A stretch of DNA of 64,000 nt from an uncultured Acidimicrobiales bacterium (GCA_937922785.1 CALAJQ010000004.1:149023-213022); one strand, 5' to 3'. Shown: positions 51,716-60,842, numbered from the stretch's first letter. The notes: a model not told the origin generated them from the letters alone. Numbers and translations are program-made.

Positions 51716-53113
51716 ATGAAAGTTCTGTTCGCCACTGCCGAACTGAGACCGCTGGTCAGCGCAGGAGGCTTGGGGGAAGCCGCCGCCGGTCTAGCCGCTG
51801 GTCTAAGCGAATTGGGCCTGGACGTTCTGACAGCTTTGCCAGACTATGCCGATTACCCGCTTGAGAACGAAGAACTTGTTGCCCTTGAGGTCCCAGAGTG
51901 GGCCGCACCGGCATCAGCCCGAATCGGAACCCACCCCGAGGCTGGACCCTTGGCCTTGATTACCGTTCCCGGAATCAACAGACCCAATCCATACGTCGAC
52001 GCCGAAGGCAAGGGTTGGCCTGATAACGAAGAGCGTTTCGGCGCTTTCTCCGCTGCCATCGCTTCGCTTAGCCGCGTTGTCAAAGCCGACGTTGTTCACA
52101 TCAACGATTGGCACACGGCGCTAGCTCCAGCATTTCTGGCCGAGGGTGTTCCCACTGTTCTCACAATCCACAACTTGGGTCACCAAGGTTGGGCTCCCCC
52201 GCCCTGGATTCACCGCCTTCCCCGGCTACGCCAGGAGTACACGGTTGGCGACTCGGTCAACAGCTTGGCCGGAGCTATCCGAGTGGCGGACCGAGTAGTT
52301 GCAGTGAGCCCTACGTATGCAACCGAAATTCTCCAACCCGAAGAAGGCATGGGACTTGATAGTGAGCTGAAGGCCAGAGGTACTGATCTTCGAGGCATTC
52401 TGAATGGCATCGACACCAGAGCTTGGGATCCGGCCAACGATGCGCACACCCCGCCCTTTGACGCCAACAACATAGACAAAAAGCTAGACGCTCGGTCCGC
52501 ACTACTAGACCACGTCGGCTGGGAAGATAACGGCGATCCGCTAATCGTGATGGTCACTCGTTTGGTAGATCAAAAAGGCGTTGACCTCGCGTTTGAAGCT
52601 GCCCGTTTCCTAGAAGGTATGCGGGCTCGCATGATTGTTCTTGGCTCTGGCGAGCAACGATTGGCCGATTGGGGAACCTGGCTGGGCGAGACCCAACCCG
52701 AACGCTTTTGGTTCCATAACGGCTATGACGCCCCGCTGTCACATCTTCTGTTCGCGGGCGGTGACATCTTGGCTATGCCTAGCTTGTTCGAACCTTGCGG
52801 ACTAGCCCAGATGCAAGCAATGGCTTATGGGACGGTCCCGGTAGTAACCCCGGTTGGTGGACTGGTCGATACTGTCATTGATGCCGATATGAACGCTGAA
52901 GGCAACGGATTTGTTGCCACCACCATGGACCAAAGTGGGTTTGTAGATGCCCTGCATCGGGCGTTGAGGGGCGTGCGCCATCACGGCCGCCGTCGCTCTC
53001 TGCAGCGAAGAGGCATGACCCGCGACTGGTCCTGGACCGAGCCGGCCAAGCAGTTCCGTGACTTGTACACCGAGATTATTGAACAGACCCCTGCTACTGG
53101 TCAGGATTTATAA
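51716..53113 (+). CDS. glgA: Glycogen synthase, GT5
   Basis: 465 residues from the ATG at 51716; the frame is open upstream inside glgX. Two Rossmann-like GT-B domains: INDWHTALAPAFLAEGVPTV in the first, and MPSLFEPCGLAQMQAMAYGT then PVGGLVDTV in the second. The N-terminal ADP-glucose-binding motif, usually KTGGL, reads SAGGL here, so the conserved Lys is missing. It extends alpha-1,4-glucan with ADP-glucose. The 3' end overlaps the convergent glgC gene by 20 bp. Confidence 0.9.
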   Translation: MKVLFATAELRPLVSAGGLGEAAAGLAAGLSELGLDVLTALPDYADYPLENEELVALEVPEWAAPASARIGTHPEAGPLALITVPGINRPNPYVDAEGKGWPDNEERFGAFSAAIASLSRVVKADVVHINDWHTALAPAFLAEGVPTVLTIHNLGHQGWAPPPWIHRLPRLRQEYTVGDSVNSLAGAIRVADRVVAVSPTYATEILQPEEGMGLDSELKARGTDLRGILNGIDTRAWDPANDAHTPPFDANNIDKKLDARSALLDHVGWEDNGDPLIVMVTRLVDQKGVDLAFEAARFLEGMRARMIVLGSGEQRLADWGTWLGETQPERFWFHNGYDAPLSHLLFAGGDILAMPSLFEPCGLAQMQAMAYGTVPVVTPVGGLVDTVIDADMNAEGNGFVATTMDQSGFVDALHRALRGVRHHGRRRSLQRRGMTRDWSWTEPAKQFRDLYTEIIEQTPATGQDL

Positions 53114-54341
53114 CGGTTCCCTTGCCTACGGCTACCACGCCCCCTGGTGACACCGTAAATCGTTTCTCGTCTTCTTCCCGGTTGTAGCCAATTTCAAACC
53201 CGGCGGGAATCGTGACGTTCTTGTCAATGATGCAGCGCCTTAGCTTTGCGCCTGCCTCAACCTTCACGCCTGACAACAAGACAGACTGATTAACTTGGGC
53301 CCCAGTCACGCTAACTCCGCCCGACAAGACTGATTCGGTTACTTGACTTCCAGACACGATCACCCCACTGGACAAGATGCTGTTGGAAATATCGCTCTTG
53401 CCACCGGGACCATCGGCAACCTTGGCGGGAGGTTCAGTCATTCCCCTGGTGAAGATCGGCCATTCCTCGTTGTAGAGACTGAATTTGGGCCAAGGCGCTA
53501 CAAGGTCCATGTGCGCATCGAAGTATGAATCGAGCGTTCCTACATCTCGCCAGTAATGATCTTCACCAGTCTCACCCGGAATGACGTTGGTTGTGTAGTC
53601 ATACACGTGGGCTTTGCCTTGTGCCACCAACTTCGGGATGATGTCGCCACCAACATCGTGGCTTGAGTTCTCGTCCTTTGCGTCTTCGGCCATGACTTCA
53701 CGGAAGACATCCGCGCTGAAGATGTAGTTGCCCATCGACGCCAACACCTGGTCAGGAGCGTCATGTAACCGAGGCGCATCAGGATTCTTCTCGTGGAAGG
53801 CCAATATCTTGGAGCCTTCAGGATCCTTTTCGATTACGCCAAACTGGAACGCTTCTTCAGCCGGAACCCTGATGCCAGCCACTGTTACTCCGGCGCCCTG
53901 TTCGATGTGGTAGTTAAGCATCTGCCGTGGATCGAGACGGTAGATATGGTCAGCACCAAACACGATCACGTGCTCTGGTTGTTCGTCGTCCAACAGGTTG
54001 AAGTTCTGGTACAGGGCGTCAGCTGAGCCAGTGAACCAGCGCTCACCGCGCCGCATCTGGGCGGGAACCGTTGTTACGTAGTTGCCCAGCAGGGTGGACA
54101 GCTGCCAGGTTAGGGAGATGTGAACGTCGAGGCTGTGGCTCTTGTATTGCGTGAGCACAACTATGTGGCGAAATCCACCATTAACCAGGTTCGAAACTGC
54201 AAAATCGATCAATCGATACTTGGCACCAAATGGCACTGCTGGCTTGGCTCTCTCGGTAGTGAGGGGCATCAATCTTTTGCCCTCCCCACCTGCCAATACG
54301 ACGCTCAGGATCGGAACTCGGCCAATTCGTGTTGAAGGCAT
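53094..54341 (-). CDS. glgC: Glucose-1-phosphate adenylyltransferase
   Basis: 415 residues. VLAGGEGKRLMPLTTERAKPA is the nucleotidyltransferase loop with activator-site residues, FTGSADALYQN and FGADHIYRLDPRQML are catalytic blocks, and a C-terminal left-handed beta-helix follows (repeating SGVIVSGSQVTESVLSGG and related turns). It makes ADP-glucose for glgA. Convergent with glgA and divergent from glgB, with only 18 bases between the glgC and glgB start codons if glgB begins at its GTG. Confidence 0.94.
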   Translation of the reverse strand: MPSTRIGRVPILSVVLAGGEGKRLMPLTTERAKPAVPFGAKYRLIDFAVSNLVNGGFRHIVVLTQYKSHSLDVHISLTWQLSTLLGNYVTTVPAQMRRGERWFTGSADALYQNFNLLDDEQPEHVIVFGADHIYRLDPRQMLNYHIEQGAGVTVAGIRVPAEEAFQFGVIEKDPEGSKILAFHEKNPDAPRLHDAPDQVLASMGNYIFSADVFREVMAEDAKDENSSHDVGGDIIPKLVAQGKAHVYDYTTNVIPGETGEDHYWRDVGTLDSYFDAHMDLVAPWPKFSLYNEEWPIFTRGMTEPPAKVADGPGGKSDISNSILSSGVIVSGSQVTESVLSGGVSVTGAQVNQSVLLSGVKVEAGAKLRRCIIDKNVTIPAGFEIGYNREEDEKRFTVSPGGVVAVGKGTVINPDQ

Positions 54342-54359
54342 AGCGGCATCGTAGGCTCT

Positions 54360-56246
54360 GTGTATGAATCAGAAAAGCTGGCCCGAATGACGAGGACGTT
54401 TACAGCTGACGATGCATGGCTGTTCGGATCTGGTGCCCACACCAGACTCTGGGACGTTTTGGGCGCACTTGTGTCTGACGAAGGTACAACTTTCAGAGTT
54501 TGGGCTCCCAACGCATCGGCGGTTTCGGTGGTCGGTGACGGCAACGGCTGGCAGCCCGGCGTCGACGTCTTGGAGCCGGACCCCTCGGGAGTTTGGAGGG
54601 GCACTTTCAATTCATATGGCGTCGGTGATCGCTACAAGTTCTCTGTTACTTCTGGCGATGGTGTCACCCGGATCGCCAAGGCTGATCCAATGGCCCTGGC
54701 CGCAGAGTTGGCGCCCGCTACCGCGTCGGTAATCGCACAGCCCAACCACGAATGGGGCGACGAAGCTTGGATGGCATCGCGGTCGAAGGCAAATCGGTAC
54801 GACCAACCCATGTCCACTTACGAACTGCACCTCGGCTCGTGGCGATATGAACCAGGCGGCTACGTTGCCATGGCAGACCAGCTAAGTGAATACTGCAATG
54901 ACATGGGTTTCACCCACGTTGAAGTGATGCCCCTAATGGAGCACCCTTTTTACGGCTCGTGGGGCTACCAATCAACCGGCTATTTTGCGCCAACGGCTCG
55001 CTATGGATCGCCACAGGAACTGATGCAGTTCGTAGACATCTTGCACCAAGCCGGCATCGGGGTCTTGCTCGACTGGGTCCCATCCCATTTTCCCACTGAC
55101 GAACACGCTCTCGGATTCTTCGACGGAACTCACCTTTATGAACACGCCGATCCCAAACAAGGGTTCCATCCGGACTGGACATCGTTTGTGTTCAACTACG
55201 GACGGCCTGAAGTGCGCTCGTTCCTGTTGTCATCGGCTCACTACTGGCTGGACATGTTCCACATTGACGGTTTAAGAGTCGATGCGGTGGCCTCGATGTT
55301 GTACCTCGACTATTCGCGCCAAGACGGCGAATGGGTGCCCAACGACCACGGCGGCAACGAGAACCTTGAAGCAATTCACTTCATGCAAGAATTGAACCGC
55401 ACGGTTTACTCGACCTTCCCCGATGTTGTCATGGTGGCTGAGGAGTCAACAGCCTGGCCCGGGGTCACCAATCCAACTGACGCCGGCGGTCTCGGCTTTG
55501 GCCTCAAGTGGGACATGGGTTGGATGCATGACACGTTGGAGTACCTGTCGAACGACCCGATCCATCGGCGCTGGCATCACGACCGGATTACATTCCGGTC
55601 CGAATATGCGGCTTCAGAAAGCTACGTACTTCCTCTGTCACATGACGAAGTGGTTCACGGCAAGGGATCGCTGCTATCAAAAATGCCTGGCGATCGCTGG
55701 CAACAATTTGCCAACCTTCGGCTGCTACTGGGTTATCAGTGGACTGTTCCGGGCAAGAAGCTGCTCTTCATGGGTGGCGAGATTGGCGCTACCGAAGAAT
55801 GGAGCCACGAAACCGAACTCGAATGGGGTTTGTTACAAGATCCCATGCACGCCGGGATTCAAGGCTGGGTCCGTCGGCTGAACGAGCTTTACCGAGCTTC
55901 GGAGGCTCTACACACTGTCGATCGAGACCCAAGCGGCTTTCAATGGGTGATCAACGATGACAGTGATCAAAGCGTTTTGGCCTTCTTGCGCAAGGCACCG
56001 GGCGCCAAGCCGAACCTTGTTGTTATGAACAACACTCCCGAACCGCGACCTGGTTATCAGCTGGGTGTGCCGTCATTGGGGAGTTGGAGGCTGCTGGCCA
56101 ACAGCGACGACGAAGGGTACGGAGGATCCAACAGTTCGCCCGGCGAATTCGTTGTGGCCACCGGGGTTGAGTCCCACGGTCAAGCTGGGTCAGTGACAAT
56201 AGACCTTCCTCCTCTCGCACTGATTGTTCTTGAGCCATTAGATTGA
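54360..56246 (+). CDS. glgB: 1,4-alpha-glucan branching enzyme
   Basis: 628 residues from GTG (an ATG at 54387 is an alternative). CBM48 with TTFRVWAPNASAVSVVGDGN, then GH13: nucleophile in DGLRVDAVASMLYLDY near residue 308, acid Glu in MVAEESTAWPGVT, and LPLSHDEVVHGKGSLLSKMP. The length fits the short GlgB form lacking the extra N1 domain. It adds alpha-1,6 branches to growing glycogen. The stop overlaps the TTG start of the OmpA-like gene. Confidence 0.93.
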   Translation: MYESEKLARMTRTFTADDAWLFGSGAHTRLWDVLGALVSDEGTTFRVWAPNASAVSVVGDGNGWQPGVDVLEPDPSGVWRGTFNSYGVGDRYKFSVTSGDGVTRIAKADPMALAAELAPATASVIAQPNHEWGDEAWMASRSKANRYDQPMSTYELHLGSWRYEPGGYVAMADQLSEYCNDMGFTHVEVMPLMEHPFYGSWGYQSTGYFAPTARYGSPQELMQFVDILHQAGIGVLLDWVPSHFPTDEHALGFFDGTHLYEHADPKQGFHPDWTSFVFNYGRPEVRSFLLSSAHYWLDMFHIDGLRVDAVASMLYLDYSRQDGEWVPNDHGGNENLEAIHFMQELNRTVYSTFPDVVMVAEESTAWPGVTNPTDAGGLGFGLKWDMGWMHDTLEYLSNDPIHRRWHHDRITFRSEYAASESYVLPLSHDEVVHGKGSLLSKMPGDRWQQFANLRLLLGYQWTVPGKKLLFMGGEIGATEEWSHETELEWGLLQDPMHAGIQGWVRRLNELYRASEALHTVDRDPSGFQWVINDDSDQSVLAFLRKAPGAKPNLVVMNNTPEPRPGYQLGVPSLGSWRLLANSDDEGYGGSNSSPGEFVVATGVESHGQAGSVTIDLPPLALIVLEPLD

Positions 56247-57100
56247 GCCAGGTGGAACCAGTTCAGGCGGACAAACCGGTAACAAAGGGTGCCTTTGGCG
56301 CGGTCATTTTGCTGCTTCTAGTTGCGGGCCTGGCCTTTCCGGTGACTCGCCTTCTCACTAGTGATTCATCCGATCTCAGTAGTGACTCAGATTCCTCGGG
56401 CACCAGCGGCGCCGCGGCTTCTCCAGCAACCACGACCGAGCTATCTGAGCCGTCCGAACCAGTGGCTGAGCCAGCCCCCACAACCACCCCCAAGCCAGAA
56501 ACTGAACCTGAATCTCAGCCAGAGGATTCTTACGAGCCGGTTTTTGCCACTGAAGAACCATCGGGCCTTTTTGATCCTGAAGACCCGACCAGACGCGCAA
56601 TCATGAAATCGGGCGTTGTCTACTTGGGAGGTGAGATCCGCTCGGCAGAAGACGCTGACACAATTGCAGGCAAGGTGGCAAAGGTGGTCGGGCCCGACAA
56701 CGTTTACATGGAGTATCGGATTAACCCCGATGCGGAGTTCTCTCAAGAAGGCATTCTCGAAGTTGCCGAGCTGGTGTTGTTTGAATCTGGCAGTGCTGTC
56801 TTGCGACCGGAATTCACGCCCCTGCTAGACCTTGGCGTCGCCTTGATGGCAACCAATCCGGACGTGACCATTCTGGTAAAGGCTCACACCGACACTGACG
56901 GTCCGGCGCCGGACAACCTTGCTTTGTCAGTTGCTCGGGCCCAAGCGATTGTTGACTACTGGATCGCGTCGGGCATAGATCCATCCCGAGTCAGTGGCGA
57001 AGGCAAAGGCGAGACGCAGCCAATTGCAGATGAGTCAGAACCGGGTGGAGCCCAGCTAAATAGGCGGGCTGAGTTCGTCGTACGCGGGCTGCTCAGCTAG
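56243..57100 (+). CDS. OmpA-like peptidoglycan-binding protein
   Basis: 285 residues from TTG (a GTG at 56252 is possible). One N-terminal membrane anchor (FGAVILLLLVAGLAFPVTRLL), a Ser/Pro/Glu/Thr-rich spacer to about residue 100, a BON-like segment (VYLGGEIRSAEDADTIAGKV), then the OmpA C-terminal domain: VKAHTDTDGPAPDNLALSVA, RAQAIVDYW, GEGKGETQPIA and NRRAEFVV. It is expected to tether the membrane to peptidoglycan. A terminator follows. Confidence 0.85.
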   Translation: MSQVEPVQADKPVTKGAFGAVILLLLVAGLAFPVTRLLTSDSSDLSSDSDSSGTSGAAASPATTTELSEPSEPVAEPAPTTTPKPETEPESQPEDSYEPVFATEEPSGLFDPEDPTRRAIMKSGVVYLGGEIRSAEDADTIAGKVAKVVGPDNVYMEYRINPDAEFSQEGILEVAELVLFESGSAVLRPEFTPLLDLGVALMATNPDVTILVKAHTDTDGPAPDNLALSVARAQAIVDYWIASGIDPSRVSGEGKGETQPIADESEPGGAQLNRRAEFVVRGLLS

Positions 57101-57143
57101 GTCCGATAGATCTCGCGTCGAGGTAACCGGCGTGAGGGCGCTT

Positions 57144-57167
57144 CCCGCTGGCCACCAGGCCAGCGGG
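57144..57167 (+). terminator. Rho-independent terminator after the OmpA-like gene
   Basis: CCCGCTGGCC pairs perfectly with GGCCAGCGGG around a four-base loop (10-bp stem). A CTTTTG tract follows five bases later. Confidence 0.75.
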
Positions 57168-57193
57168 TGCGACTTTTGTTGAGCTAGACCTCT

Positions 57194-57256
57194 AAGCAGC
57201 ATTTAGAACAGACAGCATTTAGACAAGCAGCACTTTGGACGAGCAGCATTCAGGCC
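57194..57256. repeat. Four-unit 15/16-bp repeat before azlC copy 2
   Basis: AAGCAGCATTTAGAAC, AGACAGCATTTAGAC, AAGCAGCACTTTGGAC and GAGCAGCATTCAGGCC are consecutive, ending three bases before the ATG at 57260. The core is GCAGCATTTAGAC. Confidence 0.8.
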
Positions 57257-57259
57257 CAC

Positions 57260-58054
57260 ATGGACAAACCCAGTATTGACAAACCCAGCATTGACAAACC
57301 CAGTATTGACAAACCCCGTATTGAAAAACGTGGCCTAATCGATGGGGCCAAAACGATGTTCCCTCTGGTAATTCCCGGGATTCCCTTCGGATTGGTACTT
57401 GGCGTTGCGATAAGCGAGAGCATGGTCAATCAGTGGATTGCGTGGTCTTCGTCGTGGATCATCATGGCCGGCTCCGCCCAGTTTGTGGCCGTTGAGTTGT
57501 TGGATGGAGGGGCTGGATGGCTAGTCGTAGCCATCACCGTTTGGGTTATCAACGCTCGACACATCATGTACTCAGCCGCCATGGTGGGTGACTATGTCGG
57601 CGCCCCCAAATGGTGGAGGTTTGTTGCCTCCTACGTTCTGATAGATCAGGCGTTTGCCATGACTAGCACCCAAGACAAGACCCTTCCGCTTAGCTACCGA
57701 ATGAGCTTTCTCCTAGGCGGGGGTATGGCTGCGTGGGTCCTTTGGCAAACCTGGGTAACCATCGGGATTCTGGCTGGCGACGTAGTCCCCGCGGGTTGGC
57801 AGCTTGATTTTGCTATACCCATCCTGTTCGGCACGTTGATGATCCTTGCCATCAACAACTTCCCAGGTGTCCTAGCAGCAGCAGTCGGTGGCGTTACAGC
57901 GGTACTAGCCATCGATTTCCCAAATGGCACCGGCCTATTGATGGGAGCATTGTGCGGGGTGCTAGCCGGCGGAGTGGCCGAGGCGGTGCTTGGCGAATCG
58001 GGCAAAGCCGCCAAGCCCAATAGCGCTGACACTTCAACGGAGACTTCAAAGTGA
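57260..58054 (+). CDS. azlC: AzlC family branched-chain amino acid exporter subunit, copy 2
   Basis: 264 residues. After MDKPS the first 25 residues are a five-residue repeat (IDKPS) encoded by a DNA tandem repeat. The AzlC membrane domain then begins with VIPGIPFGLVLGVAISES and continues with AGSAQFVAVELLDGGAGWLV and VWVINARHIMYSAAM, the family signature. It pairs with the overlapping azlD gene. Copy 1 at 38.2 kb is clearly a different lineage. The start could also lie after the repeat. Confidence 0.85.
   Translation: MDKPSIDKPSIDKPSIDKPRIEKRGLIDGAKTMFPLVIPGIPFGLVLGVAISESMVNQWIAWSSSWIIMAGSAQFVAVELLDGGAGWLVVAITVWVINARHIMYSAAMVGDYVGAPKWWRFVASYVLIDQAFAMTSTQDKTLPLSYRMSFLLGGGMAAWVLWQTWVTIGILAGDVVPAGWQLDFAIPILFGTLMILAINNFPGVLAAAVGGVTAVLAIDFPNGTGLLMGALCGVLAGGVAEAVLGESGKAAKPNSADTSTETSK
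57263..57322 (+). repeat. In-frame 15-bp tandem repeat at the azlC N-terminus
   Basis: Four units of GACAAACCCAGTATT or a one- to two-base variant run from 57263 to 57322 and encode DKPSI repeats; a fifth degenerate unit follows. They begin directly after the ATG. Confidence 0.9.
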
Positions 58055-58368
58055 ACGCCTTTGTTGCCATCTTGCTGGGAGGCATCGGCACGTACCTGAT
58101 GCGAGCGTCATTCCTTGCCTTCATCGGCGAAGGTCGGATCCCTCAGTCCTTTGAACGTTCGCTCCGCTACGTCGGACCGGCCGTGTTTGCTGCAATCACC
58201 TTGCCCCGCGTACTGGGCTCGCCTGGGTTGTCAGCTTTGACGATTCGGCCCACTGCAGAAATGTTCGCAATTCTCGTGGCCGGAGTGGTGGCGTACAAGA
58301 CCCGCCACGTTCCCGCCACGTTGGCCCTAGGCATGGTTGCCCTTTGGCTTCTCCGCTGGATGGCTTGA
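58051..58368 (+). CDS. azlD: AzlD family protein, copy 2
   Basis: 105 residues from GTG, overlapping the azlC stop by 4 bp. Hydrophobic segments with the AzlD pattern GGIGTYLMRASFLAFIGE, LRYVGPAVFAAITLPRVL and VAYKTRHVPATLALGM. Small membrane partner of AzlC. Confidence 0.86.
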   Translation: MNAFVAILLGGIGTYLMRASFLAFIGEGRIPQSFERSLRYVGPAVFAAITLPRVLGSPGLSALTIRPTAEMFAILVAGVVAYKTRHVPATLALGMVALWLLRWMA

Positions 58369-58384
58369 GCCTAAGATCAGGCGC

Positions 58385-59167
58385 GTGCCCGAAATTCCTT
58401 TGGTTGAAACAGTCCAGGTTGCCGACTGTCAGCTAACGGTAGCTCGGTTCGGATCGGGGCCGATCAAGATTGTCCTCATCCACGATGGGCTTGGCTCGAT
58501 TGCGCAGTGGCGCGACGTTCCCTCCCAACTTGGCGAAGCCACCGACGTCGGCGTACTTGCCTATGACCGGGCCGGCCATGGGAATTCGGAGCCGACCAAA
58601 GAAGCAGGCCCAACATGGCTACACCAAGAGGCCTTGGTACTTGCTGAGTTGTTGGATCACTACCAAGTTGAGAATCCACTGATTGTTGGCCATTCCGACG
58701 GCGGATCAATCGGACTGATCTATGCCGCCAGCCAGCAAAGCTGCAGTGCTACCAGCCAGCAGAGCTGCAGTGGCGTAATCACTCTTGCCGCCCACAGCTT
58801 CGTCGAAGACGTGTGTGTCGCGAAGATCTCTGAAATGCGCTCCAACCCAGGCTTGATCGTTATCGGGCTTGCCAGACACCACAAATCTCCCCAAGCCTTG
58901 TTCGATTCTTGGAGCGGAGTTTGGACCAGTTCGGAGTTCCGATCGTGGGACATTCGAGCCGACATCGGGGCAATCACCTGCCCTGTCTTGGTAGTGCAAG
59001 GCCAGGTGGACGCCTACGCAACTGATGCTCAGCTAACCGAAACTGCATCTGCCATTGGCGACAACGCAACGGCAATGCGCGTCGCGGGAGTGGGCCATGT
59101 GTTACACCACGAAGTTCCAGATCAGGTCGTTGAGATCGTAAGCAACTTCTTCAGAAGCCTGAACTGA
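58385..59167 (+). CDS. Alpha/beta hydrolase with duplicated loop
   Basis: 260 residues from the GTG at 58385. LIHDGLGSIAQWRDVP contains the oxyanion region, AYDRAGHGNS is the DxRGHG block, and the nucleophile elbow is VGHSDGGSIG (Ser about residue 104). GQVDAYATDAQL and GVGHVLHHEVP contain the likely Asp/His. Directly after the elbow an in-frame 24-bp duplication gives two SQQSCS segments. Possibly an esterase or acylglycerol hydrolase. Convergent with an SDR gene. Confidence 0.83.
   Translation: MPEIPLVETVQVADCQLTVARFGSGPIKIVLIHDGLGSIAQWRDVPSQLGEATDVGVLAYDRAGHGNSEPTKEAGPTWLHQEALVLAELLDHYQVENPLIVGHSDGGSIGLIYAASQQSCSATSQQSCSGVITLAAHSFVEDVCVAKISEMRSNPGLIVIGLARHHKSPQALFDSWSGVWTSSEFRSWDIRADIGAITCPVLVVQGQVDAYATDAQLTETASAIGDNATAMRVAGVGHVLHHEVPDQVVEIVSNFFRSLN
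58730..58777 (+). repeat. In-frame 24-bp duplication in the hydrolase gene
   Basis: Two units starting at 58730 and 58754 share AGCCAGCA.AGCTGCAGT (17 of the first 18 bases) and each encodes SQQSCS. Confidence 0.8.
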
Positions 59168-59177
59168 ACTAGTCCAG

Positions 59178-60128
59178 CTAGGTCTTCGAATCGAGCCATT
59201 CGACTAGCCGTTGGCGCTCGGCGTCGTCGGTTCCGGTGCCCGGGATGTAGGCAGTCCGCCGAGGCCGTCGGTCAAGCCAGAATTGGCCAGCCTTTTCGCC
59301 AGGCGCCCCAACCGCGGCGAGCCAGATCATCGTGTCAGCACCTTCTTCCGCTGTCCTCAAGGCCGGCCCCATGACCTTGCCAAAGCCCGGCAACGCGGCA
59401 TCGACCCCCGGAGTGTCTACCCAGCCTGGGTGCATCGCATGCATCGAGATACCTGGAGCCCACTGCGGACCCAGATACGCGACCATCTCAACCTGACCTC
59501 GTTTTGCTTTGGCATAGGCCACGGCTCCTTTGTAGTTGCCAGGCTTCATTTCAATCGTGTCGACGTCGAGGCCCTGGGTGTACATGCCGCCTGAAGACAT
59601 CCAGACGATCCGGCCACCGTCAACCATGTGGCCCTTCAGCTGCTTCGTCAACAGGTACGGGCCCACGAGGTGGGTAGACAACGTCAGCTCCAGACCTTGG
59701 TCATCAGTTGCGTAGGTGTCACTTAGAGCGCCCGCATTGTTTAGACACATATCCAGGTGCGGCGTTTCGGCCTTCACTTTGGCTACCAACGCCAGGATCG
59801 ATTCAAACGAACCGGTATCCAAGGCCATCCCGATAGCTGACCCAGCAGACGCTGCGTTGGTTAGTTCCGTTGCAGCTTGGCTGGCACGTTCTTGGCTTCG
59901 AGAGGTGACGATCACTTTCGCCCCGAGCTCCAGCAAACCTTCGGCCACTGAGCGGCCGATGCCACTGGTTCCACCTGTGACAAGAGCGATCTGACCTGAC
60001 AAGTCAGGCAGGGACTTGTCAAAGTTGAACAGTGCTGACCGTGCTCGATAACCAGCAGTGGTAAAGCTGCCAACTATTGAAGTCTCTAGGATTCCGTCGG
60101 CCAGCGCAGCCAGGAGTTTCTTTGGCAT
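59178..60128 (-). CDS. SDR family oxidoreductase
   Basis: 316 residues. NAD(P) motif ALVTGGTSGIGRSVAEGL near residue 49, NNAGALS near 128, and a catalytic region with MSSGGMYTQG followed by YKGAVAYAKAKRG (Tyr-x3-Lys). An N-terminal helical extension of about 45 residues is like DHRS12-type SDRs. The substrate may be a lipid or sterol-like alcohol. Three bases separate it from the upstream SRPBCC gene, so the pair is an operon. Confidence 0.83.
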   Translation of the reverse strand: MPKKLLAALADGILETSIVGSFTTAGYRARSALFNFDKSLPDLSGQIALVTGGTSGIGRSVAEGLLELGAKVIVTSRSQERASQAATELTNAASAGSAIGMALDTGSFESILALVAKVKAETPHLDMCLNNAGALSDTYATDDQGLELTLSTHLVGPYLLTKQLKGHMVDGGRIVWMSSGGMYTQGLDVDTIEMKPGNYKGAVAYAKAKRGQVEMVAYLGPQWAPGISMHAMHPGWVDTPGVDAALPGFGKVMGPALRTAEEGADTMIWLAAVGAPGEKAGQFWLDRRPRRTAYIPGTGTDDAERQRLVEWLDSKT

Positions 60129-60131
60129 TTC

Positions 60132-60560
60132 TTAGATGATCTTTCCTTCGAGAGCCTCCGCCAGTCCGGCAGCTGCTTTGTCGCCGATGCGATCAAAGAA
60201 CAAGCCGACGCCAGGATTCAACAACTGGGCAATCCCCAGCAGTTCAAAGGTTGCGTCATAGGTGACCTCGCAACCATCAGGAGTGGCCTTCACTGTCATG
60301 ACGTCATAGGACCTAATGAACTTCGAGACTGCCTCCAAGACGGTCTTAACAGGCGGTTCGTGCTCAAGAGTCTTGTACTTGAGGTAGGCGGCACCAGCCT
60401 TAACTCCATAGACCGTTCCTTGCCCAGGTTCGGTCCCCATGATGATCTTCGACGAAGAGACACCGGGATCCCATTGCTCGGAATTGCTGAAGTCTGTAAC
60501 GTACTCGAACGCCTTCACGGCGTCCCAGGGCGAGCTAACTGTTGTGACGTAGTGGGCCAT
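60132..60560 (-). CDS. SRPBCC family (START/polyketide-cyclase-like) protein
   Basis: 142 residues from the ATG at 60560. The opening VTTVSSPWDAVKAFEYVTDF and the WDPGVSS segment are typical of SRPBCC proteins, which hold hydrophobic ligands in a deep cavity. No catalytic motif is visible. Co-transcribed with the SDR, which fits a role with a lipid-like substrate. Confidence 0.78.
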   Translation of the reverse strand: MAHYVTTVSSPWDAVKAFEYVTDFSNSEQWDPGVSSSKIIMGTEPGQGTVYGVKAGAAYLKYKTLEHEPPVKTVLEAVSKFIRSYDVMTVKATPDGCEVTYDATFELLGIAQLLNPGVGLFFDRIGDKAAAGLAEALEGKII

Positions 60561-60842
60561 CAAAACACTTCCTTTTAGCGAAACCCCCAACATAGTTAGC
60601 GTGCGGCCCCGATGCCCGACCGGGCGCGACCAGGCCCACCCCGGCCCTCTTGGTCAGTTTGCATCCAATCGGCTCGCCCGCTGCGTAAGCCTTAACAAAT
60701 CCCCTCCAACTAGGTCACAAAGCAGTGAGCAAGAGCCTTGACCCTCATCGAAACCCCACCAAATGCCATACATGGCCAACACAAGATCGTCCTTGACCTT
60801 GACCTGGGCTACCATCGTCGGGTGTCATCTGAGGGACGTGAA

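Noticed and set aside
60594..60842. Small gene or structured RNA before the sigma factor
   Set aside because: The frame upstream of 60843 can be read from 60738 but has no good ribosome-binding site; no hairpin or RNA signature was evident.
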